DNA of 15,304 nucleotides from an uncultured Dialister sp. (GCF_900765565.1 NZ_CAAFRZ010000230.1:1-15304); one strand, 5' to 3'; positions 1 through 7,645 are shown, numbered from the stretch's first letter. The notes: generated from the sequence alone by a model not told the origin. A program made the numbers and translations.

Positions 1-133
1 AAAGCTTTGCTTATCCCACCAATCTTCCGCTGAGCTAATGCGCTGATGCCTGATTCATGGCGGCCTTCGATGCATGAGAGATACCGGCATAGGGTTCCGT
101 GTTTTTGTGGTGTCTGAATAATACAGAATTGAA

Positions 134-154
134 AGTTGAGAGTTGAGAGTTGAG
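134..154. repeat. Three perfect 7-bp tandem units (AGTTGAG)
   Basis: AGTTGAG occurs three times in a row without mismatch. It is one of several short tandem tracts in the left flank and has no obvious relation to a gene. Confidence 0.8.
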
Positions 155-430
155 GTCCAGCCTGCGGCACTTCCTTCACTTTCCATCAACTAACCCCATC
201 CTGGCGAGTGGCAAGTGAACTGGGTTCGCTTACTTCCCCGAGGAAGGGGCCTACTGCAGTGGTATTCTTACATTTTGTGAACAGAGTCATCAGGTTTCCT
301 ACGGCGGCGGAGCCGCTTTCCACCTCAGTCTCGGCTTCGTTCTCGCTCTCATTTAACGGAGGCCGACCGATGGAAGCGCCGCAGGCCGGGCTTCAATTCT
401 CTTTTCTCAAATCTCAATTCTTTTTTTAAA

Positions 431-530
431 ACCGTCACAGCCACTTTTCAGAAAGATTTCTCGACTCTTTCTCACATACTATTCTTACAATTTTTACTCA
501 CTTTGGCGCTTGCCACCGCTCGAAATGACG
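431..530 (+). repeat. 100-bp dispersed repeat, copy 1
   Basis: This segment aligns without gaps to 719-818 over 100 bases with 12 mismatches (88% identity). The ends resemble imperfect inverted repeats of each other (ATTTCTCGA near the left, TCGAAAT near the right), so the unit could fold into a long-loop hairpin. The CTCGAAATGACG end is also found alone near 1087. No coding potential is visible. Confidence 0.85.
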
Positions 531-591
531 GGAAAGGGATGGAGTCATCATGACGATTACGGTATTCCAGAAAATACCCCTTCCCGCCTCA

Positions 592-672
592 CGTCATTTC
601 GAGCGGTGCCAGCATGCTCTATGACTCTACTGCCAAAATCGCTACAGCTGCGATGAGTCGAGAAATCTTTCT
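592..672 (-). repeat. Inverted third copy of the 100-bp repeat with a different middle
   Basis: Bases 592-608 are the exact reverse complement of 514-530 (17 bases), and 655-672 of 450-467 (18 bases). The intervening 46 bases (609-654) have exactly the length of the corresponding piece in copy 1 (468-513) but show no clear similarity. Ends are conserved and the middle is variable at constant length. Confidence 0.75.
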
Positions 673-718
673 TGTGTTCGGGAATACACGCTTTTCACAC
701 CGGCGTCAGCGTTGTAAC

Positions 719-818
719 ACCGTCATAGTCATTTTTCTCGGAGATCTCCCGACTCTTTCTCACATACTATTCTTACAATTTTTACTCACTTCGGCGCTTG
801 CCACTGCTCGAGATGACG
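719..818 (+). repeat. 100-bp dispersed repeat, copy 2
   Basis: Second direct copy, 88% identical and ungapped relative to 431-530. Its central 40 bases (CTCACATACTATTC and following) are perfectly conserved, while the first 31 bases hold 9 of the 12 mismatches. Confidence 0.85.
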
Positions 819-1041
819 AATCAGGGATAGTGAATTTTTTCAGGAAATGATTAGCAGCATTTCTGCATGCGGCAAAGCTTCGATACAGTTTCATAATGGA
901 TATCAAGAGCCGTCCGGCTGCAGCCGCTGGGTTTCAGTAAGCTGTCAGCTGATAGCTGTAAGCCTGACTATCAGCTTCAATTTCACCGCAAGCCCCTTCC
1001 CCTCTTCCATCTATCGTCTCTGCAGCGAAGCTGCTGACTCA

Positions 1042-1068
1042 CTCGATCTCGACCTCGATCTCAATCTG
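1042..1068. repeat. (GAGATC)n-like tract, first of three
   Basis: The plus strand reads CTCGATCTCGACCTCGATC and onward, a degenerate 6-bp repeat. The same unit appears in the opposite orientation at 1313-1336 and 1626-1650. Confidence 0.7.
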
Positions 1069-1228
1069 TCCTCTATCCACAAATATCGAAATGACGCAAA
1101 ACAAAAAAACACCAACAAGACCCGGTGTCCGTAAGATGCAGGAATTTGTCCAGTGAATCAGGCGCCGGCGTAAGGATGGAAACCGAAGTTTCTCCAAAAG
1201 CCGAACTAGTCGTCAAAGAGGCAAAAGC

Positions 1229-1336
1229 ATGAGCTATCAGAAAGTCCTTGGGTCTTATGGTGTTGTATTGCGTAACATTGTCCGTTATCCGGACGGTGGA
1301 TCATTGCGTGAAGATCGAGATCGAGATCGAGATTGA
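1229..1336 (+). CDS. Possible 35-residue ORF ending in Asp-Arg repeats
   Basis: An ATG with a plausible ribosome binding site (AAAGAGG, 8 bases upstream) opens a 35-residue frame starting MSYQKVLGSYGVVLRN. The frame is also open upstream without an ATG, from an in-frame TGA near 1153. Its last eight residues are Asp-Arg repeats written by the GATCGA microsatellite. I do not recognise a family. The non-repetitive part (SYGVVLRNIVRYPDGGS) has balanced protein-like composition, which argues a little for real or once-real coding. It is more probably part of a dispersed repeat than a functional gene. Confidence 0.2.
   Translation: MSYQKVLGSYGVVLRNIVRYPDGGSLREDRDRDRD
1313..1336. repeat. (GAGATC)n-like tract, second of three
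   Basis: About four consecutive 6-bp GAGATC units, on the opposite strand orientation to the tract near 1042. It forms the 3' end of the small ORF starting at 1229. Confidence 0.75.
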
Positions 1337-1625
1337 GGAAATTCGCGGCTTCGCCGCTGTCCTATTCGATCTTGGTCTCGCTACTCAATCTCACCTTCTC
1401 GTTGGCCATCGAGTCGAGGAACTCAAGTGGACATCCATGGCTGCATCCTTTTTCATAGAATCTTCCCTTTGCCGGCTAATGGGGAAATATGAAATGGAAT
1501 CTCGCCATACCTGGTACTATTTTGTCCCTCTACTATATACATACCGCGAACTTCAATTTTGTGAACATGGAAAGTGAAATTTTTTCAAAAAATTTTTAGG
1601 GTGACTGGTCAGTTGCGAATGACCG

Positions 1626-1650
1626 GTCGAGACCGAGGTCGAGATCGAGG
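1626..1650. repeat. (GAGATC)n-like tract, third of three
   Basis: Degenerate units GTCGAGACCGAGGTCGAGATC. It is followed directly by an AGCTATC/GCTTACAGC repeat segment (1657-1706), so two repeat families abut here. Confidence 0.7.
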
Positions 1651-1656
1651 GGAGCA

Positions 1657-1706
1657 GGCTATCAGCTATCCGCTTACAGCTTACCGGTAAACTAATAGCT
1701 CGTGGC
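1657..1706. repeat. GCTTACAGCTTAC-type dispersed repeat
   Basis: Contains the 13-mer GCTTACAGCTTAC (1672-1684), which recurs exactly at 9953-9965 in the operon B/C intergenic region. Related AGCTGTCAGCTGATAGC sequence lies at 940-977. Confidence 0.65.
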
Positions 1707-1880
1707 CAGGCGTTCAGGCCCCTTGGGCCAATCCCATCTGTTCCCATCAGACTTCCATCTGCGGCAAAGTCGCTGACTATAAGGCAAACCATGACGCAGG
1801 GCACGCAGGATTGGTAATCCTGGATAGATTAGATAGGTTGCGTGGGTTGAATGGACACCACTCAATCCTGCCAACCTGTC

Positions 1881-1944
1881 CCACTAATCCACTAATTCAC
1901 TAACTCACCAATCCACTATCTCACTTTCCCACTAACCCACTCAC
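1881..1944. repeat. 8-bp tandem array overlapping a flavodoxin stop codon
   Basis: Eight consecutive degenerate 8-bp units on the plus strand: CCACTAAT twice, then TCACTAAC, TCACCAAT, CCACTATC, TCACTTTC, CCACTAAC, CCACTCAC. The last three units (1921-1944) encode, on the minus strand, the final seven residues and the stop codon of flavodoxin C. The array therefore extends into the coding frame. Confidence 0.85.
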
Positions 1945-2376
1945 TCCCCCATTTACCAGTTTTCCTTCGGTGATGCGGAGACCCGGATAGGCCTTCTGCA
2001 GGTCCTTTACCGCTTTTCCGATGCCGCTGCCGCCGCTGGTGGCGAAGAGGATGATTTCTGCCTGGCCGAAGTCATTTTCTTCCAGGAAGCTGTTGATGAT
2101 GCGGGGCGCCGTATACCACCAGATGGGAAAGCCCACGTACACCCTGTCATATTCCTTCATAGAAATGGACGTTTTCTCCAGTGCCGGACGGCACGCGGGG
2201 TCATCCCTTTCCACAGAAGTCCGGGATTTCCGGTTTGTCCAGTCCAGATCTGTTGCCGTATATTTTTCTTTGGGAACGATTTCATAGAGGTCTGCTCCCA
2301 GGGCCTTTGCCAGTTCTTCTGCCCTTTTAGCAGTGGTGCCGCTGGCGGAAAAATAAGTAACCAATGATTCAGACAT
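1921..2376 (-). CDS. Flavodoxin C (cytoplasmic, C-terminus eroded)
   Basis: A 151-residue flavodoxin-fold protein that should bind FMN and carry electrons in the cytoplasm; there is no signal peptide. The phosphate-binding loop follows strand 1 (YFSASGTTAKRA, residues 9-20, matching the S/T-x-S/T-G-x-T pattern). The aromatic loop is VGFPIWWYTAPR near residue 81, and the third loop is FATSGGSGIGK. It belongs to the short flavodoxin-like family (Flavodoxin_4 type). The start has a good ribosome binding site (AAGGAG, 9 bases away). It is the last gene of operon C, 24 bases after the DUF362 gene. The protein ends NGGVSGLVGK: the final helix seen in flavodoxin B (NEKDVIDWVKKY) is missing, and the last seven residues are written by the 8-bp tandem array. 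Function may be impaired or merely tolerant of this loss. Confidence 0.88.
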   Translation of the reverse strand: MSESLVTYFSASGTTAKRAEELAKALGADLYEIVPKEKYTATDLDWTNRKSRTSVERDDPACRPALEKTSISMKEYDRVYVGFPIWWYTAPRIINSFLEENDFGQAEIILFATSGGSGIGKAVKDLQKAYPGLRITEGKLVNGGVSGLVGK

Positions 2377-2400
2377 AAAAACATCTCCTTATGGAATACT

Positions 2401-3504
2401 CTATACATCCTTCACCGCTTCTGCCAGGGTAATGGGCCTGCTGCCGTTGTCCATATCCAGCAGGACGCAGCGGTCACAACCCATGCCCAGTTCCTTCATG
2501 TAGGACAGCTGCCTGAGGCCATGGCGGCTTTCCATGCGCTCCACCAGGTCATGGTGCTTTCCTTCCGGCAGGGCATAGACCAGGTCCACTGAAGCCTGGT
2601 CAACGGCCAGGATGTCCGTGGATGCCAGGATACCGATGTCCGGTGTTACCACCGGCTGGGCGGAGGTACCTTCGCAGTCACAGGATACGGACATGTTGCG
2701 GAGCACATTGATATAGGCAATATGGTTTCCGAAATGGTCCACCGTGGCCTTCGTAGACTCCGTGAGCCGTTCCATGAATTCTTCCTCTATAGCGCTCCAC
2801 TGGCCGCCGGAATCACCGGTATGGACCATCTTCTTACCGATGCGCCCGTCGGCGCAACCGATACCGATATTCTTGTCGGACCCACCGAATCCGCCCATGG
2901 TGTGGCCTTTGAAATGGGTCAGGACCAGGAGGGAATCGTAATTCATCATATGGGAACCTACAGACATTTCCGTAAACCACTTGCCCCCATTCACCGGCAG
3001 CATGGTGGTTCCCTCTTCATCCATAATATCCACCGGCGCAAAATCCCAGCCGTTAATGGCCAGGGTTCTCCGATGGTCTTCCGTGGTATACCTTGCACCC
3101 TGGTAGTAGGTATTGGTTTCCACGATATGGGCATCCGGGAGGACTTCTGCCATCAGCGTCTTCACCCAGGACCTTGGGATAATGTTTGGCCCATGGGGCT
3201 CCCCGGTGTGCAGCTTGATGCCCACCCTTCCGGTCATATTGCCCGCAATGGTACTGTATACCTTGAGAAGTCCCGCAGACGACAGGTCCCTTGTGAAATA
3301 GACCACCGATTCTCCGCCTTGTCTTTCTCCCGGCGGCACGTAGTGGTTGCCGCCACTGCCCGGTTTTCTCTCTTTTTCTGCTGCCGGAATACCGGACGCG
3401 GCCGGGGCTCCCTGGGAACTGGCCTGGGAAGTCAGGCCGCAGCCTGCCAGTAGGATGGAAAGGGCCCCCATACCTGAAACTTTCAAAAATTCCCTGCGGT
3501 TCAT
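2401..3504 (-). CDS. DUF362 domain lipoprotein with Tat signal
   Basis: A 367-residue DUF362 family protein, probably an iron-sulfur or other metal protein outside the cytoplasmic membrane; its reaction is unknown. The N-terminus MNRREFLKVSG carries the twin-arginine motif (R3-R4, then E-F-L-K), a hydrophobic stretch, and a lipobox ending LLAGC (Cys22), so it should be Tat-exported and lipid-anchored. The DUF362 body has the typical GIKLHTGEPHGPN (residues 95-107) and HFKGHTMGGFGGSDKNIGIGC (197-217) segments. Cysteine pairs at 275/277 and 343/346 could bind a metal or cluster. The start has AGGAGG about seven bases upstream. It lies between the broken aldo/keto reductase and flavodoxin C. Its leader closely resembles that of the FMN reductase in operon B, and both are obvious clients for the tatA/tatC pair. 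Confidence 0.85.
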   Translation of the reverse strand: MNRREFLKVSGMGALSILLAGCGLTSQASSQGAPAASGIPAAEKERKPGSGGNHYVPPGERQGGESVVYFTRDLSSAGLLKVYSTIAGNMTGRVGIKLHTGEPHGPNIIPRSWVKTLMAEVLPDAHIVETNTYYQGARYTTEDHRRTLAINGWDFAPVDIMDEEGTTMLPVNGGKWFTEMSVGSHMMNYDSLLVLTHFKGHTMGGFGGSDKNIGIGCADGRIGKKMVHTGDSGGQWSAIEEEFMERLTESTKATVDHFGNHIAYINVLRNMSVSCDCEGTSAQPVVTPDIGILASTDILAVDQASVDLVYALPEGKHHDLVERMESRHGLRQLSYMKELGMGCDRCVLLDMDNGSRPITLAEAVKDV

Positions 3505-3515
3505 GGCCCTTCCTC

Positions 3516-4507
3516 CTATTTTTTATCCAGAAGCATGACCCCCTGGGGCGGGTTATGGTCAATGGCTCCTACAATCTTATGGGGTACATAGGGTTCCTCC
3601 ATATAGTCGATTTCTTCTTTTGTCAGATGGAGGTCCAAAGCCTTCAGGGCATCATCGAAATTTCTTGTCTTCGTGCCGCCGATGATGGGAGCTGTCACCC
3701 CTTTGGCCCACTGCCAGGCGATGGCCACCTGGGCCATGGAGACCCCGTGGTTGTCAGCCACTTTTTCTACTCTATTTATAATTTCCATATCATTGGCTTC
3801 ATAGTTATCATACTTTCCCATGGCCACCCTGTCCGTTCTTCCCCGGAGGGAATCGGACTTCCAGGTTGGCCGGGCCAGGTGTCCTGCGGCCAGGGGACTG
3901 TAGGGCATGAGAGATACCCCCATCTGTTTGCAGATAGGAATCAGTTCCCGTTCATCTTCCCGGTATAGCAGGTTATAGTGGTTTTCCATGGTTTCAAACC
4001 GGGCCCAGCCATGGTCCCGGGCAATGAGCTGCATGTTGTAGAACTGGTAGCCGTACATGGCGGAGGCACCTATGGCCCGCACCTTGCCCGCTTTCACCAG
4101 ATCATTCAGGGCTTCCATGGTTTCCTCCATGGGAGTCTCATAATCGAAGCGGTGGATAATGTAAAGGTCCAGGTAATCGGTGCCAAGCCGCTTCAGGGTA
4201 CCGTCGATTTCCCGATGGACAGCTTCTTTAGAAAGGCGGCCGGGATTGAAATAGACCTTACCACCCGGTCCCGGGGGATATATCCCTTCAGCGCTTTCCC
4301 CAGGTATTCTTCGCTCGTACCGGCGGAGTATCCGTTGGCAGTATCAAAGAAGTTGATGCCCAGGTCCAGGGCATGGTGAATCACTTCCGCGCTCTTTTCC
4401 TCGTCCAAAGTCCAGTCATGCATGGTGCCAGCCTTGCCGAAGCTCATGCATCCCACGCAGAGCCGGGATACTCTGATATCCGTATGTCCAAGATTTACAT
4501 ATTCCAT
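3516..4507 (-). pseudogene. Aldo/keto reductase, broken by a frameshift
   Basis: Two frames together make one aldo/keto reductase of about 333 residues, a family that reduces carbonyl compounds with NADPH. The first part starts at the ATG at 4507 (AAGGAGG, good spacing) with MEYVNLGHTDIRVSRLCVG and runs through NFFDTANGYS, which holds the catalytic Asp and Tyr. The second part continues KVYFNPGRLSKEAVHREID and ends at 3516 (GVMLLDKK). The frame changes near 4259, where relatives usually read VVLATKVYF: here VV meets KVYF directly, so about 10 bp are lost, just before the catalytic Lys. No good ribosome binding site precedes the downstream ATG at 4130, so rescue by reinitiation is unlikely. 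It sits in operon C between the hydrolase and DUF362 genes. A sequencing error is less likely for a 10-base loss but cannot be excluded. Confidence 0.8.
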
Positions 4508-4539
4508 GGATTTCCTCCTTATCTTATTGTCTGAAAGGG

Positions 4540-4572
4540 AAAATCGCCGGGCCATGCACAGCAAAGCCCGGC
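4540..4572 (-). terminator. Hairpin between hydrolase and aldo/keto reductase
   Basis: A 7-bp GC-rich stem (GCCGGGC at 4566-4572 against 4546-4552) with a 13-base loop, followed on the minus strand by GATTTTCCC. The T tract is only four bases, so it may attenuate rather than end transcription inside operon C. Confidence 0.35.
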
Positions 4573-4578
4573 CTTTCC

Positions 4579-5715
4579 TTACAGGTTCTTCTTGAAAAAC
4601 TGTTCGATTTTATCAAAAGGGATGACGTCCATCTTATCATAGAGGTCCGTATGGACGGCGCCGGGGACGATGTAGAGTTCCTTATTCGTACCCTTCAGCC
4701 TTTTGAAGGCGTCTTCACTGAAGTAGCGGGAATGGGCCTTTTCGCCATGGATCATCAGCACCGGCGTATCGATTTCATCGATATAGGAATTGATGGGCAT
4801 GACGGCGAAATCCAAAAGGGAGCTTAAGGTGGCACCGGTGGTAGAACCGAAGGACCGGGGATGGTAGCCCCTCCTGGTCTGGTAAAAATCATGGTAATCT
4901 TTCACGAATTGGGGTGTGTTCTTATTCACTTCCGTAGGAACGCCGCCGGCCATCTTATAGGTACCGTTTTTGTAATCCAGTGTCCGCTGGGCACTGATGG
5001 ACTGGCGCATAGCCTTTCTTTCCTTCACCAAATCCTCCGGTTTCCTGTTGTAGTCGAAGTAGCCATTGGCAATGACCCGGCTCATGTCATACATGGTAGA
5101 GGTCACGGTGGCCCTGATCCGGGGATCCAGGGATGCCGCATTCAGGGCAAAGCCGCCCCATCCGCAGATGCCAAGGATGCCTATTTTTCCTGGTTCCACC
5201 TGGTCATTATTGGAAAGATAGTCCACGGCGGCGATAAAGTCTTCCGTCGCCATATCGGGGGACGTGGTGTTTCTTGGTTCACCGGCGCTTTCCCCGGTGA
5301 AGGAGGGGTCAAAGGCAATGGTGAGGAAGCCCCGGGCAGCCAGCTCCTGGGCATAACGGCCGGAGACCTGCTCCTTCACCGCCCCATAGGGGCCGGCCAG
5401 GGCAATGGCTGGCAGCTTCTCGCCGGGCTTCAGGTTCTTCGGAGTATACTGGTCTGCCACCAGGGTAATGCCGTAGCGGTTGTGGAATACCACCTTGTGA
5501 TGGGCAACGGCCGGATTCTCCGGAAATACCTTGTCCCAGGCATTGGACAGTTTGCCTGCATCAATCGTTTCTTTCGGCGCCACGGAATCCTGTACTTTCG
5601 ACGGATCCGGAATGGGACCCGGCACCGCCGCTTCCGCGGTAATCATCCCACCGCCCATAAGGAGCAGGCACGCAAGGCCCAGAACCATTTTCTTCACTGC
5701 AGTTTTTCTCATCAT
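4579..5715 (-). CDS. Exported alpha/beta hydrolase with Cys nucleophile
   Basis: A 378-residue alpha/beta-hydrolase, probably cleaving an ester, lactone or thioester; the substrate is unknown. The N-terminus (MMRKTAVKK, then VLGLACLLLMGGG and an AEAA site) is a Sec signal peptide, cleaved near residue 30, so the enzyme acts outside the cytoplasm. The nucleophile elbow is GICGWGG (residues 182-188) with Cys184 where most relatives have Ser, as in dienelactone hydrolase and YcjY-like proteins. MIHGE (321-325) may supply the acid, and GAVH (His355) the catalytic His. Two adjacent ATGs (5715, 5712) follow AGAGGGG; I give the first. It lies 15 bases after the alcohol dehydrogenase in operon C. Confidence 0.82.
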   Translation of the reverse strand: MMRKTAVKKMVLGLACLLLMGGGMITAEAAVPGPIPDPSKVQDSVAPKETIDAGKLSNAWDKVFPENPAVAHHKVVFHNRYGITLVADQYTPKNLKPGEKLPAIALAGPYGAVKEQVSGRYAQELAARGFLTIAFDPSFTGESAGEPRNTTSPDMATEDFIAAVDYLSNNDQVEPGKIGILGICGWGGFALNAASLDPRIRATVTSTMYDMSRVIANGYFDYNRKPEDLVKERKAMRQSISAQRTLDYKNGTYKMAGGVPTEVNKNTPQFVKDYHDFYQTRRGYHPRSFGSTTGATLSSLLDFAVMPINSYIDEIDTPVLMIHGEKAHSRYFSEDAFKRLKGTNKELYIVPGAVHTDLYDKMDVIPFDKIEQFFKKNL

Positions 5716-5730
5716 AGATCCCCTCTTCCA

Positions 5731-6900
5731 TTACATAGCTTTTTCAAAAATTTTCCGGATTTCTTCCTTCGTGAGCACCTTGTAACCGCCGTCCAGGATC
5801 AGGGTTCCCTTCACCAGGTCATCCATCATATCCTCCGTGGCCCCCAGGTCCTTCAAGTGAAGCGCCAGACCCAGTTCCTTCATCCAGGACTCCATCCGTT
5901 TCAGTCCTTCCTTTGCCACTTCTTCGTCGGTCTTGTGGGCACTGTCTACATTCCAGACTGCCTTCGCAAAGCGGACAAACTTCGGCAGTCCCCATTTCAT
6001 AATAAACCGGTAATAAGGAAGGGAAACGGCAGCCAGTGTCATACCATGGGTGGCATTGGTGCAGGCCCCCACAGACTGGCCCAGCATGTGGACCATCCAG
6101 TCCGTGGTCTTGCCTTTGGCAATGAGCGTATTCAGGGCCCATGTAGCATCCCACATGAGGTTGGAACGGGCTTCATAGTTCTTCGGGTCCTCTGCCGCCT
6201 TGCGGCCGGACTCGATGACGTTCCTCATGAGGCCCTCTGCCAGGTAATCGCTGGTATTATCGTCTTCTCCGGAGAAGTACTGTTCACAGATGTGGTTGAA
6301 CATATCATAGATGCCGGCCACCATCTGGTACTTCGGCAGAGTCATGGTGTAAAGAGGATTCATGATGGAAAACCGGGGCATGATTTTCTCGTCCGCAAAG
6401 ACATGTCCGATTTTCAGTTTCTTCTCAGGATAGGTGATAACGGAGCCCGCATTCATTTCTGAACCCGTTCCCACCATGGTGAGTACGGCTCCCACAGGAA
6501 TGGTTTCACAGGCAGGTTCTTCCATCCTGATGAAATACTTTTCCCAGGGATCCTCCTCACAGTATACGGATACGGACAGAGCCTTGGCATAATCGATGAC
6601 GGACCCGCCGCCCACGGCCAGGATGAAATCGGTCCCCGCCTTTCTGGCGATGTCCATGCCTTCATGAAGCTTATGGATGGTGGGGTTCGGCATGACGCCG
6701 GCAACCTCAGTTACCTCTTTCCCTTCTTCCCGGAGAATCCGGGTCACGTCGCCGTAAATGCCATTCTTCTTAATGGAACCACCGCCATAGACGAGAAGGA
6801 CCTTCTTTCCATATTTCTTCAGTTCCCCGTGAAGGTTATCCAGGGCATGTTCCCCAAAATACAGTTTTGTCGGGTTGCAGTATGTAAAATCTCCTAACAT
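5731..6900 (-). CDS. Iron-containing alcohol dehydrogenase (YqhD/BDH type)
   Basis: A 389-residue group III alcohol dehydrogenase, cytoplasmic, reducing aldehydes to alcohols (or the reverse) with NAD(P)H. The cofactor-binding GGGS motifs are at 39-42 and 97-100 (AVGGGSVIDYAKA). The metal ligands expected for the YqhD/butanol dehydrogenase branch are visible: Asp199 and His203 in GIYDMFNHICEQYF, His271 in DWMVHMLGQ and His285 in NATHGM. Length matches the family. The ATG at 6900 has GGAG nine bases upstream. It follows the DUF4405 gene by 59 bases, the widest gap in this part of operon C, but I see no separate promoter there. The exact substrate cannot be read from sequence. Confidence 0.93.
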   Translation of the reverse strand: MLGDFTYCNPTKLYFGEHALDNLHGELKKYGKKVLLVYGGGSIKKNGIYGDVTRILREEGKEVTEVAGVMPNPTIHKLHEGMDIARKAGTDFILAVGGGSVIDYAKALSVSVYCEEDPWEKYFIRMEEPACETIPVGAVLTMVGTGSEMNAGSVITYPEKKLKIGHVFADEKIMPRFSIMNPLYTMTLPKYQMVAGIYDMFNHICEQYFSGEDDNTSDYLAEGLMRNVIESGRKAAEDPKNYEARSNLMWDATWALNTLIAKGKTTDWMVHMLGQSVGACTNATHGMTLAAVSLPYYRFIMKWGLPKFVRFAKAVWNVDSAHKTDEEVAKEGLKRMESWMKELGLALHLKDLGATEDMMDDLVKGTLILDGGYKVLTKEEIRKIFEKAM

Positions 6901-6959
6901 GTTTTTTCTCCTTTGATCGCAAAAATAACGGTTTCATACCAGATTTATGCTCTAAAAAG

Positions 6960-7619
6960 TCATCTTCTCCTTCGGCTTGCCATGCGCCAGAGAATCCAGC
7001 CCACTTCCGTAAAAAGCAGGAATATCCCCAGCTGCACCAGTATGTAGCCCTGGGTATGGTACTTCAGGGCCGGCGTCATAAAGACCGGCATCCCCATGAG
7101 CCGCTGCCAGAGCCTGTCCTGGTAAGCCGCAAAGAGTCCGCCTGCGCCAATGAAAGGCACAAGAATTCCTGCGGCCATGCGGGCCACTTGGGAGCGGCGG
7201 GGAATGTGGAATACCTGGAGCAGCCGCTTCCACCAGCTTTCCACATGCTGCCCCATATGGATGCCCGCAAAAATCAGGAATCCCCGGGCCCCCAAGCTGT
7301 GGAGCTGGTAAAGCATGGGGCTTGTGCGGATGGCAGAGGGCACCAGATCCGAAAAGAGATTGGAAATAAGACAGCCGCTGATTATCGTAGTGAAGCAGGC
7401 AATGGCCAGAAGGAGGTCAATCAATGCCCCCATAATTCGGGGAATCGGCCAACGTCCCCGGGGAAGGGATTTCAGAAAATACCGGTTTTTCCAGACGTGG
7501 AAAATAATGGGTACAAGAAAAGCCACGCCCAATATTTCATGGAAAGGCCGGGGCATAAATAGAAAGCTCATTTCCAGAACCAGAATTGCCATCATCGCAA
7601 GGTCCAGTGCATATCTCAC
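6960..7619 (-). CDS. DUF4405 membrane protein, putative b-type cytochrome
   Basis: An integral membrane protein of 219 residues with about six hydrophobic segments, matching the DUF4405 type. I choose the GTG start at 7619 because AAGGAGG lies exactly seven bases upstream and the product (start-RYALDLAMMAIL) begins like relatives. The ATG at 7649, which overlaps the previous stop codon, has only a weak site, and its extra residues are encoded by the ribosome binding site itself. Histidines 27 and 41 lie on the second helix and 107 and 121 on the fourth, each pair 14 residues apart, the spacing of bis-heme cytochromes b. It may therefore pass electrons across the membrane to the exported flavoproteins of the cluster (inference). 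The C-terminus is very basic (MASRRRR). Confidence 0.8.
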   Translation of the reverse strand: MRYALDLAMMAILVLEMSFLFMPRPFHEILGVAFLVPIIFHVWKNRYFLKSLPRGRWPIPRIMGALIDLLLAIACFTTIISGCLISNLFSDLVPSAIRTSPMLYQLHSLGARGFLIFAGIHMGQHVESWWKRLLQVFHIPRRSQVARMAAGILVPFIGAGGLFAAYQDRLWQRLMGMPVFMTPALKYHTQGYILVQLGIFLLFTEVGWILWRMASRRRR

Positions 7620-7645
7620 CGTACTTCCTCCTTCCCCCAGCGATA

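Larger units (their letters stand above)
1..1880. other. Repeat-rich region without a convincing conserved gene
   Basis: This 1.9-kb stretch lies downstream of operon C. The open frames on either strand show no recognisable domain, are rich in low-complexity sequence, and mostly read through repeats. It holds three 7-bp tandem units at 134-154, a 100-bp repeat family at 431-818, (GAGATC)n-like tracts near 1042, 1313 and 1626, and AGCTGATAGC-type repeats near 940 and 1657. One small open frame with a possible ribosome binding site (1229-1336) is listed separately. I see no tRNA or rRNA. It reads as a sink for dispersed repeats rather than a coding region. Confidence 0.7.

Noticed and set aside
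431..818. Possible CRISPR array
   Set aside because: The repeats are 100 bp, few, partly inverted and without regular spacers; there are no cas genes.
208..1134. Three plus-strand open frames in the left flank (208-429, 614-850, 847-1134)
   Set aside because: They run through the dispersed repeats, have no ribosome binding site worth noting and no protein-like motif.
1716..1730. GGCCC/GGGCC hairpin as the terminator of operon C
   Set aside because: There is no T tract on the minus strand after it, and it lies about 190 bases beyond the stop within repeat sequence.
2722..3453. Plus-strand open frame of 243 residues opposite the DUF362 gene
   Set aside because: It lacks any recognisable domain and is the antisense shadow of a well-supported gene; high GC and codon bias on the minus strand explain its length.
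4861..6462. Plus-strand open frame of 533 residues opposite the hydrolase and alcohol dehydrogenase genes
   Set aside because: It crosses two convincing minus-strand genes and their junction and has shadow-like composition (many His, Gly, Arg, Phe) with no domain.
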